In this document: positions 50,728-59,932 of the stretch, piece after piece | How positions within the stretch are numbered: the first letter of the stretch is position 1 | Layout: every line of letters starts with the position of its first letter | From: RGIG7450 sp045648785 | GTDB lineage: Bacteria; Bacillota; Clostridia; RUG12999 | DNA: 61,342 bases | Direction of reading: 5' to 3' | Assembly (NCBI GenBank): GCA_045648785.1 | Contig: JAZROP010000040.1 | Location: 1-61,342, forward strand | Made by a program: the position numbers and the translations under genes | Notes under the pieces: generated by a model | What the model saw: the letters and a program-made list of their open reading frames with translations, nothing else | What the model was told of the DNA's origin: nothing | Database searches by the model: none

Positions 50728-51314
50728 TGAGAACTTCCGAAATAAAAAGAACAACATCCGAAACAGACATCACCCTGACATTAAATATTGACGGTACCGG
50801 CAAATCTGAAATTAATACTGGCTGTGGTTTTCTTGACCATATGCTGACACTCTTTGCAAAGCACGGCAAATTCGATCTTAATATCATTTGTAAGGGCGAC
50901 ACTTATGTGGATGACCACCACACCGTCGAGGATATAGGCATTGCACTTGGGGACGCTTTCTTTAAAGCTCTTGGCGACAAAAAGGGCATCACCCGTTACG
51001 GCAGCACTGCAATCCCCATGGACGAGGTTTTAATTCTATCTGCCGTTGACCTTTCTGGCAGAAGCTATCTTGGATATGCCCTCGAAATCCGTACACAGAA
51101 GGTGGGTAATTTTGATACCGAGCTTGTCCGCGAATTTTTCCTTGCATTTACAGCAAATGCAAAATGCAATCTGCACATAAATCAGCTTGCCGGACTTAAT
51201 TCTCATCACATAATAGAAGGGGCTTTCAAGTCGGTTGCACGAAGTCTTAAGGCAGCAGTTGCAATTGATAAAGATTTTGCAGACGATATCCCCTCCACAA
51301 AAGGAGTTATTTAA
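50727..51314 (+). CDS. hisB: Imidazoleglycerol-phosphate dehydratase
   Basis: The 195-residue monofunctional enzyme shows the manganese-binding motifs GFLDHMLTLFAKH near 37, DDHHTVEDIG near 65, and the C-terminal NSHHIIEGAFKS near 160. It lacks the fused phosphatase of enterobacteria; that step falls to the PHP gene at 54062. Overlaps hisC and hisH by one base each. Confidence 0.97.
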   Translation: MRTSEIKRTTSETDITLTLNIDGTGKSEINTGCGFLDHMLTLFAKHGKFDLNIICKGDTYVDDHHTVEDIGIALGDAFFKALGDKKGITRYGSTAIPMDEVLILSAVDLSGRSYLGYALEIRTQKVGNFDTELVREFFLAFTANAKCNLHINQLAGLNSHHIIEGAFKSVARSLKAAVAIDKDFADDIPSTKGVI

Positions 51315-51931
51315 TGATAGTAATTATTGATTACGGTGTCGGAAACCTGTTTTCCCTTAAAAGTTCTTTTGAGGCAATCGGTGCCGATATAACCGTTACA
51401 AACGATGAAAATATAATAAAATCTGCCGATAAAATTGTTCTTCCCGGCGTTGGTGCATTTGAAGATGCGGCTAAAAAACTCCGTGAATCAGGACTTGGCA
51501 AAGTAGTTATTTCCGAGGCAAAAAAAGGCAAACCATTACTTGGAATCTGCCTTGGCATGCAGCTTCTTCTCGACAAAAGCTTTGAATTTGGTGAGCATGA
51601 GGGCCTTGGACTTATTCCCGGAGAAATCCGTCCCATTTCCGAAATGATACCGGAAAATTTGAAAATCCCACAGATTGGTTGGAATTCACTTAAGTTTACC
51701 GGCGTGAAATCTCCCATTTTTAAATATATCAAGGATGGGGACTTTGTCTATTTCGTTCATTCTTACCACGGTACAAATTGTGAAAATAATACCATTGCAA
51801 CAACAGAATATGGGGCAGAGCTTACTGCGGCTGTCAGCAGCGGTAATATATACGGATGTCAGTTCCATCCCGAAAAAAGCGGAAGTGTAGGGCTGAGTAT
51901 CCTCCGTGCTTTCTGCGAACTGGAGGTGTAG
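51314..51931 (+). CDS. hisH: Imidazole glycerol phosphate synthase, glutaminase subunit
   Basis: The 205-residue class I amidotransferase has the nucleophile Cys in GICLGMQLL near 80 and the His/Glu pair in QFHPEKSG near 186. It feeds ammonia to HisF. One-base overlap with hisB. Confidence 0.96.
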   Translation: MIVIIDYGVGNLFSLKSSFEAIGADITVTNDENIIKSADKIVLPGVGAFEDAAKKLRESGLGKVVISEAKKGKPLLGICLGMQLLLDKSFEFGEHEGLGLIPGEIRPISEMIPENLKIPQIGWNSLKFTGVKSPIFKYIKDGDFVYFVHSYHGTNCENNTIATTEYGAELTAAVSSGNIYGCQFHPEKSGSVGLSILRAFCELEV

Positions 51932-51934
51932 GAT

Positions 51935-52648
51935 ATGAATATTTTCCCTGCAATAGATTTAGTGGACGGTAAGGCTGTGCGCCTTTTCAAGGGTGATTAT
52001 GAACAGATGACCGTTTATAGCAACAATCCTTTAGAAGTCGCAAAGGATTTTGAAAAAAAAGGCGCAAAACACATTCACATTGTTGATCTTGAAGGTGCGA
52101 AGGACGGCACCACCCCAAATATCGAAACCGTCCGCTCCATCGTGGAAAATACATCACTTTTCACTGAAATCGGTGGCGGCATCCGCAATATGGAAACTGC
52201 GCGGAAATATATTTCAATCGGAGTTGACCGGATAATTCTCGGCACAGCAGCAGTAAACGACGAAGTTTTTCTTAAAGAAGCCGTAAAGGAATTTGGCGAC
52301 AAAGTTGCCGTTGGCGTGGATATAAAAGACGGATTTGTTGCCATAAAAGGCTGGACGGAAAAATCCGAGTTTTCTGCATTTGATTTCTGCGAAAAAATGC
52401 AACAACTTGGTGTTATAACTCTTATTTGCACCGACATTTCCAAAGACGGGGCAATGCAAGGTACTAACCACCAACTATACTGCGAGCTTTCAAAGCGATT
52501 TGATATAAATATTACCGCATCAGGCGGTGTTTCTTCCATCAACGATGTTAAAAAGCTTGCAAACCTTGGTATTTATGGTGCCATTATTGGTAAGGCGTAC
52601 TATACCGGTGCGATAGACTTAAAAGAAGCAGTTGAGGTGGCGAAATGA
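51935..52648 (+). CDS. hisA: Phosphoribosylformimino-AICAR ribotide isomerase
   Basis: The 237-residue half-barrel pair has catalytic Asp in PAIDLVDGKAVRL near 8, the phosphate loop EIGGGIR near 78, and DISKDGAMQGTN near 166. It overlaps hisF by 4 bp. GGAGGTG lies upstream. Confidence 0.96.
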   Translation: MNIFPAIDLVDGKAVRLFKGDYEQMTVYSNNPLEVAKDFEKKGAKHIHIVDLEGAKDGTTPNIETVRSIVENTSLFTEIGGGIRNMETARKYISIGVDRIILGTAAVNDEVFLKEAVKEFGDKVAVGVDIKDGFVAIKGWTEKSEFSAFDFCEKMQQLGVITLICTDISKDGAMQGTNHQLYCELSKRFDINITASGGVSSINDVKKLANLGIYGAIIGKAYYTGAIDLKEAVEVAK

Positions 52649-53403
52649 TTACAAAAAGAATAATTCCCTGCCTCGATGTAAAAAATGGCAGAGTTGTAAA
52701 AGGTGTAAATTTTGAAGGACTTTCGGATGTATCGTCACCCGTAGAGCTTGCAAAGTTTTATAATGATTGCGGTGCGGACGAACTGGTTTTTTATGACATT
52801 ACCGCCTCAAGTGACGGACGAAAGCTTTTTACTGATATTTTAACTGAGGTGGCAAGCACAATTTTTATTCCGCTGACCGTTGGTGGAGGAATTAACTCCC
52901 TCGACGATTTTGACCGCGTTTTAAAGTGCGGTGCCGACAAGGTGAGCGTAAATTCCGGAGCTATTAAAAATCCCAACCTGATTTATGAGGCTGCAAAGCT
53001 TTACGGGAGTCAGTGTGTTGTAATTTCAGCTGATGTAAAGCGTGTTGACGGAGAATTTCGCGTATTTGCCAAAGGCGGCAGAGAAAACACCGGAATGGAA
53101 GCCATTTCGTGGATTAAGCGTTGTGTTGACAATGGTGCCGGCGAGGTAGTTCTCAATTCCATTGACACCGACGGTGTAAAAAATGGCTTTGACCTTGAAA
53201 TGCTTGACGCTGTTTGCAAAGTGGTAAATGTACCTGTTATTGCATCAGGAGGTGCCGGCGGTATTCAAGATTTCGTGGAACTTTTTAACACTCTTCCGGG
53301 TGTGGATGCAGGGCTTGCTGCATCAATTTTCCATTTTGGAGAAGTTAAAATTTCCGACCTTAAAAATACACTTTCTCAAAAGAATATTCCCGTAAGAATT
53401 TAA
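52645..53403 (+). CDS. hisF: Imidazole glycerol phosphate synthase, cyclase subunit
   Basis: The 252-residue barrel has catalytic Asp11 (IPCLDVKNGRVVKG), the VGGGI phosphate loop near 80 and the second catalytic Asp in SADVKRVDG near 130. It makes IGP and AICAR from PRFAR and ammonia from HisH. Confidence 0.97.
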   Translation: MITKRIIPCLDVKNGRVVKGVNFEGLSDVSSPVELAKFYNDCGADELVFYDITASSDGRKLFTDILTEVASTIFIPLTVGGGINSLDDFDRVLKCGADKVSVNSGAIKNPNLIYEAAKLYGSQCVVISADVKRVDGEFRVFAKGGRENTGMEAISWIKRCVDNGAGEVVLNSIDTDGVKNGFDLEMLDAVCKVVNVPVIASGGAGGIQDFVELFNTLPGVDAGLAASIFHFGEVKISDLKNTLSQKNIPVRI

Positions 53404-53414
53404 AGGAGACTATT

Positions 53415-54065
53415 ATGCTTAACATTAACGAACTTAAATTTGACGAAAAAGGACTCATTCCTGCTATTGTGGTGGATGCTATTACTAAAAAAGTTTTGAC
53501 TCTTGCCTATATGAACAGGGAAAGTCTTGAAATATCTATGAAAAAGGGCAAAACCTGTTTCTTCAGTCGTTCCCGTCAGGAGCTTTGGCTGAAAGGTGAA
53601 ACAAGCGGAAACTATCAGCACATTGTTTCAATCACAGCCGATTGTGATAATGATGCTCTTGTTGTTGTGGTAGAAAAAGATGGTCCTGCTTGCCACACCG
53701 GAACAGACTCCTGCTTTACAAAACCTGTCTTTGAAAGCGACCAACTTCAGGAATTTTCTTACGAGGGTTTAATAGAGCTTATTGAAGGTAGGAAAACCGA
53801 TAAGCAGGAGGGATCTTATACCACATATCTTTTTGAAAAAGGCCTTGACAAAATTCTCAAAAAAATAGGCGAAGAATCCACAGAGGTTATAATAGCAGCC
53901 AAAGCGGAGGATAAAAAAGAGACAATTTACGAAATTGCAGACCTTGCATATCATGTAATGGTGCTGATGATTGAAGCAGGCATTTCTCTTGAGGATATCC
54001 ACAGAGAGCTTGCCTCCCGCCATGTAATTGATAAAAAGGTAAAGCAGGAGAAAATGACAAAATGA
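53415..54065 (+). CDS. hisI: Bifunctional phosphoribosyl-AMP cyclohydrolase / phosphoribosyl-ATP pyrophosphatase
   Basis: The 216-residue fusion (HisIE) has the cyclohydrolase half with FSRSRQELWLKGETSGN near 45, DCDNDALV near 75 and the zinc Cys in GPACHTGTDSCF near 92, then the pyrophosphatase half with EESTEVIIAAK near 155. AAAGGAG precedes the start; 11 bp gap to hisF. Confidence 0.96.
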   Translation: MLNINELKFDEKGLIPAIVVDAITKKVLTLAYMNRESLEISMKKGKTCFFSRSRQELWLKGETSGNYQHIVSITADCDNDALVVVVEKDGPACHTGTDSCFTKPVFESDQLQEFSYEGLIELIEGRKTDKQEGSYTTYLFEKGLDKILKKIGEESTEVIIAAKAEDKKETIYEIADLAYHVMVLMIEAGISLEDIHRELASRHVIDKKVKQEKMTK

Positions 54066-54811
54066 TACTTTGTGATTTTCATTGTCATACCACTTTTTGT
54101 GACGGAAAAAATACCCCTGAGGAAATGGTAATTTCCGCAATAGAAAAAGGAATGACAGAGCTTGGTCTGCTTTGCCACTCCTACACATTTTTTGATGAAA
54201 GATATTGTATCAAAAAAGATAAAGTGAATGAATTCATTATCGAAACCAACCGTTTAAAAGAAAAATATGCCGACAGAATAAAGCTTTACTGTGGGGTTGA
54301 GCAGGACTATTATTCCGATTTTCCAACCACCGCTTTTGATTATATAATTGGTTCGGCTCATTATATGCTCGTTGACGATTATTACTATTCTCTTGACTCC
54401 AAATCCGAATGGTTTTTCGATATGTTGAACAAAAAATTTGGTGGAGACTTCAATCTTCTTGCAGAAAAGTATTATGAAATCGTGGCAAATGTGGTTGAAA
54501 AAACAGGTGCTGACATTATCGGACACTTTGATATTATCAGTAAGTGGATTGAAAATGAGGATTATTCAAGGCTAAATCGTCCGGAATATCTTGCCGCAGC
54601 AAAAAAAGCTGTTGACAAGCTTATCCCCTACGGCAAGCCTTTTGAAATTAACATTGGCGCCATCGCAAGAGGTCTCAGAACCCACCCCTACCCTTCTGCT
54701 GAAATAATCGGTTATATTAAAAAAAAGGGCGGAAAGCTAATCCTCTCAAGCGATTGCCATTCAAAAGAAAACCTTATGTTTCAGTTTGATAATTGGGAAC
54801 ACCTTTTATAA
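54062..54811 (+). CDS. hisK: Histidinol-phosphatase, PHP family
   Basis: The 249-residue PHP-domain protein begins DFHCHTTFCDGKN, with later HSYTFFD, DIIGHFD and SSDCHSKENL metal-binding motifs. By position as the last his gene it supplies the phosphatase missing from HisB. It overlaps hisI by 4 bp. Some PHP proteins have other substrates, so function rests on context. Confidence 0.9.
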   Translation: MILCDFHCHTTFCDGKNTPEEMVISAIEKGMTELGLLCHSYTFFDERYCIKKDKVNEFIIETNRLKEKYADRIKLYCGVEQDYYSDFPTTAFDYIIGSAHYMLVDDYYYSLDSKSEWFFDMLNKKFGGDFNLLAEKYYEIVANVVEKTGADIIGHFDIISKWIENEDYSRLNRPEYLAAAKKAVDKLIPYGKPFEINIGAIARGLRTHPYPSAEIIGYIKKKGGKLILSSDCHSKENLMFQFDNWEHLL

Positions 54812-54820
54812 AACAGCAAA

Positions 54821-54850
54821 GTCGGGAACTTCTGTTCCCGGCTATATTTT
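54821..54850. terminator. Terminator between the his operon and the alcohol dehydrogenase gene
   Basis: GTCGGGAAC-TTCT-GTTCCCGGC with one wobble, followed by TATATTTTTATA. It overlaps the stop of the convergent gene, so it probably serves both. Confidence 0.75.
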
Positions 54851-55905
54851 TATATTCTTACAACCGGTTTGATAAGGTCCGCCGGTTTATCTTTCATAAG
54901 CATGAGAGCTTCTTCTATCTTTTCCATTCCATCAAAAACATGAGTAATAAGCGGTCGTGTATTTAATTTACCAGTCTGAAGCAGAGCTGCCATTTTTTCC
55001 ATTTTGAGTCTGCCTCCCGGAGTGAGTCCACCACGAATGGTTTTGTGTCCCATACCAACTCCCCACTCAACTCTTGGAATTTTAATATTGTCTCCCTCAC
55101 CAAGATAGTTGACATTACCTATAACACCGCCCGGTTTCAGCATACGGATAGCCTGCGAGAAAGTATCATTATCGCCTCCGGCAATAACAACTCTGTCAAC
55201 ACCTTCACCATGAGTTTTTTCAAGAATTTGCTCAACAATGTCACCCTGACGGTAGTTAATGATGTCGGTTGCTCCATACCCCTTTGCCACCTCAACACAT
55301 TTAGGTCTTGAACCAACTGCAAAAATTCTTGATGCCCCGCGCATATTTGTGCCACAAACAGACATAAGGCCGACTGGACCAATACCGATTACACAAACAC
55401 TGTCACCAAACTGAACATCCGCAAGTTCAACACCATGAAATCCGGTAACCACCATATCAGGTAGCATTGTAGCGTCTACAGGGTCAACTCCTTCGGGAAG
55501 ATGAGCAAGGTTTGCATCCGCTTCGTTCACATGATAGTATTCAGCAAAAACGCCATCTTTATAGTTTGAAAATTTCCATCCCGAAAGCATCCCCTGAGAA
55601 TGCATGGGATATCCCCCCTGGGAATACTTTGTTCCCCAATCAGGTGTAATCGCAGGAACTACTACCTTGTCTCCCGGTTTAAAGTCTTTAACGAGCGAAC
55701 CAACTTCAGCAACCTCACCAACAGATTCATGACCTAAAATCATGTCATGTCTGTCACCGATTGCACCAGCCCATACCGTGTGAATATCCGATGTGCAGGG
55801 GGCCACACATATTGGTTTTACGATTGCATCAAGGGGACCACACTCAGGCTTTTCTTTTTCTATCCAACCGGTTTTACCGATTGAAAGCATTGCAAATCCT
55901 TTCAT
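54850..55905 (-). CDS. NADP-dependent secondary-alcohol dehydrogenase (zinc type)
   Basis: The 351-residue protein closely resembles the Thermoanaerobacter brockii / Clostridium beijerinckii isopropanol dehydrogenase. Zinc ligands: Cys37 (APCTSDIH), His59-Glu60 (LGHES) and Asp150 (PDMVVTGFHG). The NADP-specific GSRP follows the cofactor motif GIGPVGLM. It reduces ketones or oxidises secondary alcohols. GGAGG precedes the ATG. It stands alone on the minus strand. Confidence 0.93.
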   Translation of the reverse strand: MKGFAMLSIGKTGWIEKEKPECGPLDAIVKPICVAPCTSDIHTVWAGAIGDRHDMILGHESVGEVAEVGSLVKDFKPGDKVVVPAITPDWGTKYSQGGYPMHSQGMLSGWKFSNYKDGVFAEYYHVNEADANLAHLPEGVDPVDATMLPDMVVTGFHGVELADVQFGDSVCVIGIGPVGLMSVCGTNMRGASRIFAVGSRPKCVEVAKGYGATDIINYRQGDIVEQILEKTHGEGVDRVVIAGGDNDTFSQAIRMLKPGGVIGNVNYLGEGDNIKIPRVEWGVGMGHKTIRGGLTPGGRLKMEKMAALLQTGKLNTRPLITHVFDGMEKIEEALMLMKDKPADLIKPVVRI

Positions 55906-55968
55906 ATTTTACCTCCAAAAAACATTAATCAATTTATATTTTGTTTATTTGGAAATAAAATATTCAGA

Positions 55969-56967
55969 TTACTTTAAAGAAATTTCCTGACTTTTGGGAA
56001 TTATCTGAACAAAAACATTGCCGGGATTTAAAATAAGCTCTTGTCCGTTTTCGATTTTATATTCGGTTTTTCCTCTTCTTGTGTTTTTGTTCCAGGTTAT
56101 TGGAATACTTTTTCCGTTTGTAATATAATATCCGCTGCCGCTGCCTATATTTTCAACATTTTGTCTGCCAACAGAATCAACAGAGTAACTTGTGAGCTGA
56201 TATACAATTATATTTTTTGCAGTAATTACCTCACCACTACTTTCACTTATATGAGGATTTCCATTGATATGTCTTTCATACTCCTTTGTCTCTGCATTAT
56301 ATTTATAGGACACAACATACTGCGAATGATAGGGCAGTGAAATTTCCATTGCCTCGCTTCCTTCTATGTCGGTATCTTTCTCTTTATACGAAAATACTCT
56401 TTCTGTCTCTGTCAAAGCATCATAGCCTCTGCCCGTTGCATATTCCGAAAGCTCGGGAACAGATGCAAAAAGATTATGTGGCGCATACTTTGTCCTGTCT
56501 CTGTAAAAGTTTTTCCCATTGTTTGCACCAAATTCATTTATATTATCCACACCAAGCACCGAAATGTCATTTGCCGCCTGCGGACTGTATCCGCAATGAG
56601 CATAAATTGCATCATGCTCCAGAGCATAATCCAGAAAATAATGGCGGGAGGAACGCACGGGTCCAACTTTTTTTGTATCAGCATCTAAAAAGAGCGCCAT
56701 CATTCTGGAAGCTATTCCCTCCACCTTAATTTCATAAACCGCAAATGCATCCTCAATACCCGACTGCGGCCTCGCTGCCTCAGAGTCGTTATCTATCATA
56801 ACTGCAATGGGACGCGATTTGCTCTCCGTCATTTTTACATAAAATTCATTTACACTTTCCTGTGGCAGCTCTTCTGCCACCTGATTTACAGTTTCCTTTT
56901 CATTTTTACATGCCGTCATGGATATTACAAAAATAAATGCAAGTAATAATGCCGTTATTTTTTTCAT
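55969..56967 (-). CDS. YerB-like lipoprotein (DUF3048)
   Basis: The 332-residue protein has a signal peptide with lipobox MTAC (Cys20), then the DUF3048 pattern RPIAVMIDN, VGPVRSSRHYFLDYALEHDAIYAH (broken here by key residues) and RTKYAPHNLF, ending in the C-terminal domain with KNIIVYQL and IPITW. Function unknown; it is a surface lipoprotein common in Firmicutes. Its ATG overlaps the LacI stop by 4 bp on the minus strand. Confidence 0.9.
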   Translation of the reverse strand: MKKITALLLAFIFVISMTACKNEKETVNQVAEELPQESVNEFYVKMTESKSRPIAVMIDNDSEAARPQSGIEDAFAVYEIKVEGIASRMMALFLDADTKKVGPVRSSRHYFLDYALEHDAIYAHCGYSPQAANDISVLGVDNINEFGANNGKNFYRDRTKYAPHNLFASVPELSEYATGRGYDALTETERVFSYKEKDTDIEGSEAMEISLPYHSQYVVSYKYNAETKEYERHINGNPHISESSGEVITAKNIIVYQLTSYSVDSVGRQNVENIGSGSGYYITNGKSIPITWNKNTRRGKTEYKIENGQELILNPGNVFVQIIPKSQEISLK

Positions 56968-58004
56968 TTCCTACTCCTTTTTTCTTCGACAGAATTCCCT
57001 TTTGTGATTGAGCAGGGCATAAGATAGCCATCTGTTGTTGTTTCGCCTGCTATAAGGTCAAATATATCATGTGCCCCGAGTGTTCCTATTGTATAAAACG
57101 GCAGGCGAGCACAAACTATTTCCGGATAAAGGTATTCCGCTCCGCTTGAATATGCCGCACAAACCACAGATATGTCCTGTCCTATTTTTATATTCATGTC
57201 GGTACACATCCGATATAGCTTTGCCGTGCATGCAAGGTTATTCGCTACAAAAGCCTTGCAATCATCATTTTCCAGCACTTGCTTAAGTCCCGAAAGCCGA
57301 ACTCTTGTGCCACCTTTTTCTGCACCAATGAATTCAACGCATGCTTTGACACCCAAATAAATTTCCGCTGACTGTCGTGGCATTTTATCATAATCATCAT
57401 CATCCTGCTCGATATAACAAATGTTACTATGACCTGCATCAAACAGAGTTGTCGCCGCACTGTATCCACAACTGAAATAATCAAACTTTATGTGTCTTAT
57501 ATTACCGCCTATAGTTTCATCGGGATCTTTGCTGCTGTTTATAAATACAGCAGGAATACCAAGAGCATTAATCAGCTTTTCATTTTCATCCTGGTCAAAT
57601 TCAATACCCGTATCATAAGGGCAGATAATTATAACTCCGTCAATACGGTTGTTTTTGTAAAGGTTCACATATTCAAACGGGTTATCCCCAGCCGAGCTTA
57701 TAAGTACTGCATAGCCTTTTTTTTCACAAGCACCGTATATGCCCAAAAGAACCTCATTAAAATGACCTTCGGTAATTGAAAAATAGCTGACAACCGCAAT
57801 GGTGTGACTTACTTGAGCTTTCATACTTTTGGCTATCGCCGACGGGGTATAACCAAGCTGCATTGCCACTTTTTTAACCTTTTGTCTTGTAGCTTCCGAA
57901 ATTGTCTGAAATTTGTTATTATTAAGGACAAACGAAACAGTCGCTGTACTTACTCCGGCAACCCTCGCAACATCCTTTATTGTCGGTTTTTTCAACATTA
58001 TCAC
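56964..58004 (-). CDS. LacI-type transcriptional regulator
   Basis: The protein (346 residues from the GTG at 58004, 344 from the ATG at 57998) has the LacI helix-turn-helix TIKDVARVAGVSTATVSFVL near residues 8-27, the hinge and a periplasmic-binding-like sensor. Codon choice between starts is open. It overlaps the lipoprotein gene and is divergent from dxs, with -35 elements in the same palindrome. It may regulate itself and the lipoprotein, and possibly dxs. Confidence 0.9.
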   Translation of the reverse strand: MIMLKKPTIKDVARVAGVSTATVSFVLNNNKFQTISEATRQKVKKVAMQLGYTPSAIAKSMKAQVSHTIAVVSYFSITEGHFNEVLLGIYGACEKKGYAVLISSAGDNPFEYVNLYKNNRIDGVIIICPYDTGIEFDQDENEKLINALGIPAVFINSSKDPDETIGGNIRHIKFDYFSCGYSAATTLFDAGHSNICYIEQDDDDYDKMPRQSAEIYLGVKACVEFIGAEKGGTRVRLSGLKQVLENDDCKAFVANNLACTAKLYRMCTDMNIKIGQDISVVCAAYSSGAEYLYPEIVCARLPFYTIGTLGAHDIFDLIAGETTTDGYLMPCSITKGNSVEEKRSRK

Positions 58005-58012
58005 CCATATTT

Positions 58013-58042
58013 ATTTTATCATAACCATCTAAACTCTGTCAA
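58013..58042 (-). promoter_or_regulatory. Sigma-A promoter of the LacI gene
   Basis: On the minus strand TTGACA (58042-58037), 18 bp, TAAAAT (58018-58013). Confidence 0.65.
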
Positions 58043-58044
58043 TG

Positions 58045-58074
58045 TTGACAAAACACCTGTAAATATTATATAAT
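58045..58074 (+). promoter_or_regulatory. Sigma-A promoter of dxs
   Basis: TTGACA (58045-58050), 18 bp, TATAAT (58069-58074). Together with the LacI -35 it forms the palindrome TGTCAATGTTGACA (58037-58050). Confidence 0.75.
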
Positions 58075-58101
58075 AATTAGATAACTAAGGAGGAAATTCC
58101 T

Positions 58102-59928
58102 ATGGATTTATTATATAAGATAAACTCACCAAAAGACCTTAAAAAACTTTCACATTCCCAGCTTAAACAATATGTTTCCGAGGCTCGTGAATTTATTATT
58201 GAAACGGTATCCGAAACGGGCGGTCATCTTGCATCAAATCTCGGTGTAGCCGAGCTTGTTACCGCAATGCATTATGTATTCAATAGCCCCAGAGACAAAT
58301 TTATTTTCGACGTCGGACATCAATGCTATATTCACAAGCTAATTACCGGTCGTAGAGACAGTTTTAAAACTCTCCGTCAGTTTGATGGAATTTCCGGATT
58401 CCCCAAGCGTAGCGAAAGTGTTCATGACACTTTCAATACCGGTCACAGCAGTACTTCTGTTTCCGCCGCACTTGGTATGGCACGCGCAGCACACATGCGT
58501 GATGAAAACTATCATGTAATCGCCTGCGTTGGCGATGGTGCTTTAAGTGGCGGAATGCTATATGAGGCAATGGCAGATGCCGGTCATGCAAAGGACAGGC
58601 TTATTATCATTGTCAATGATAATGAAATGGCAATCTCGAAAAATGTGGGTGCCGTTTCATACCATTTAAGTAACCTGCGCACAGCGGGATTTTACAATAA
58701 ATTTAAAAACGCCACCGTTGAAACCTTTAAAAAATTTCCCGGTATAACATCTGTGTTGTCAAGATGTAAAAATGGCATTAAAAACCTGTTTTTACACGGG
58801 AATATGTTTGAATCCCTAGGATTTAGATATTTTGGTCCGTTTGACGGAAATGACCTTTATAAAATGATAAAGGTTTTAAGTCATGTAAAAAACATAGATG
58901 ATAACTGCGTTATCCACATAAAAACAGTTAAAGGTAAAGGATTTGGTTCTGCTGAAGAAAACCCTTCCCTTTACCATTCAATGTCTCCGGTTTCCCAGAG
59001 GCCCGGAAGAAGCTTTTCAGCCGTTATGGGAAATAAGCTGACCAAGCTTGCCAAGTCAAATCCTAACATAGCGGCCATTACCGCTGCCATGGGTTCTGCT
59101 ACCGGTCTTGACCCGTTTTTAAAATCTTTTCCGGAAAGATTTTTTGATGTGGGTATGGCGGAAGAACACGCGGTTACAATGGCAGGAGGACTTGCCACCC
59201 AGGGTGTTATCCCTGTTTTTGCGGTTTATTCTTCTTTCCTCCAGAGAGCCTATGACCAGATTCTTCACGATATTTGCCTGCAAAATCTCCATGTAGTCTT
59301 CTGCATTGACCGTGCCGGAATAGTCGGTGAAGATGGCGAAACTCATCAGGGAATTTACGACACAGCGTTTTTAAGCCATATGCCTAATATGACTCTTCTT
59401 GCCCCATCCGATTATGCAGAACTTGAGTCAATGCTTGAATTCGCCATAAACGAATGTTCCGGTCCCGTTGCTATACGCTATCCCAAAACCCCCGTTATAG
59501 ATAACTCTCACTCTTTCCCCATTGCCTTTGGCAAGGGAGAAATTTCCATTCCCGGTGGAGATGTTCTCATATTATCTTCGGGAGATATGCTTGAAAAAGC
59601 CATTGAAACCCGTAAGATTTTAAGACAGGACAGAATTTCTGCAATGGTGGTAAATTTAAGATTTTTAAAACCTCTTGATGCTGAGCTCATTCTGTCAAAC
59701 ACCGTAGGAAAAAATCTGATTGTCACTATGGAAAATGCCGTTTTCCCGGGCAGTGCATCTGAAAGCATAACTGCTCTGCTTCATTCCTCCAAAATAAACA
59801 TTCCTGTAGCATCGTTTACTTTTCCGGATATGCCTATTCCACACGGTGCAGCCAACCGGCTTTTTGAGGAATTCGGTATGACTCCCCCTCAGATGGCAGA
59901 ACAAATAAAATCTTATCTGAAAGGATAA
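58102..59928 (+). CDS. dxs: 1-deoxy-D-xylulose-5-phosphate synthase
   Basis: The 608-residue TPP enzyme condenses pyruvate and glyceraldehyde 3-phosphate, starting the MEP isoprenoid route. Seen: HLASNLGVAELV near 42, GHQCYIHKLITGR near 72, TPP motif CVGDGALSGGM near 141-151 with NDNEMAIS, and the transketolase pyrimidine motif MAEEHAVTMAGG near 352. AAGGAGG lies upstream of the start. tlyA follows 4 bp later. The protein is about 15-20 residues shorter than many Dxs. Confidence 0.97.
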   Translation: MDLLYKINSPKDLKKLSHSQLKQYVSEAREFIIETVSETGGHLASNLGVAELVTAMHYVFNSPRDKFIFDVGHQCYIHKLITGRRDSFKTLRQFDGISGFPKRSESVHDTFNTGHSSTSVSAALGMARAAHMRDENYHVIACVGDGALSGGMLYEAMADAGHAKDRLIIIVNDNEMAISKNVGAVSYHLSNLRTAGFYNKFKNATVETFKKFPGITSVLSRCKNGIKNLFLHGNMFESLGFRYFGPFDGNDLYKMIKVLSHVKNIDDNCVIHIKTVKGKGFGSAEENPSLYHSMSPVSQRPGRSFSAVMGNKLTKLAKSNPNIAAITAAMGSATGLDPFLKSFPERFFDVGMAEEHAVTMAGGLATQGVIPVFAVYSSFLQRAYDQILHDICLQNLHVVFCIDRAGIVGEDGETHQGIYDTAFLSHMPNMTLLAPSDYAELESMLEFAINECSGPVAIRYPKTPVIDNSHSFPIAFGKGEISIPGGDVLILSSGDMLEKAIETRKILRQDRISAMVVNLRFLKPLDAELILSNTVGKNLIVTMENAVFPGSASESITALLHSSKINIPVASFTFPDMPIPHGAANRLFEEFGMTPPQMAEQIKSYLKG

Positions 59929-59932
59929 TAAA

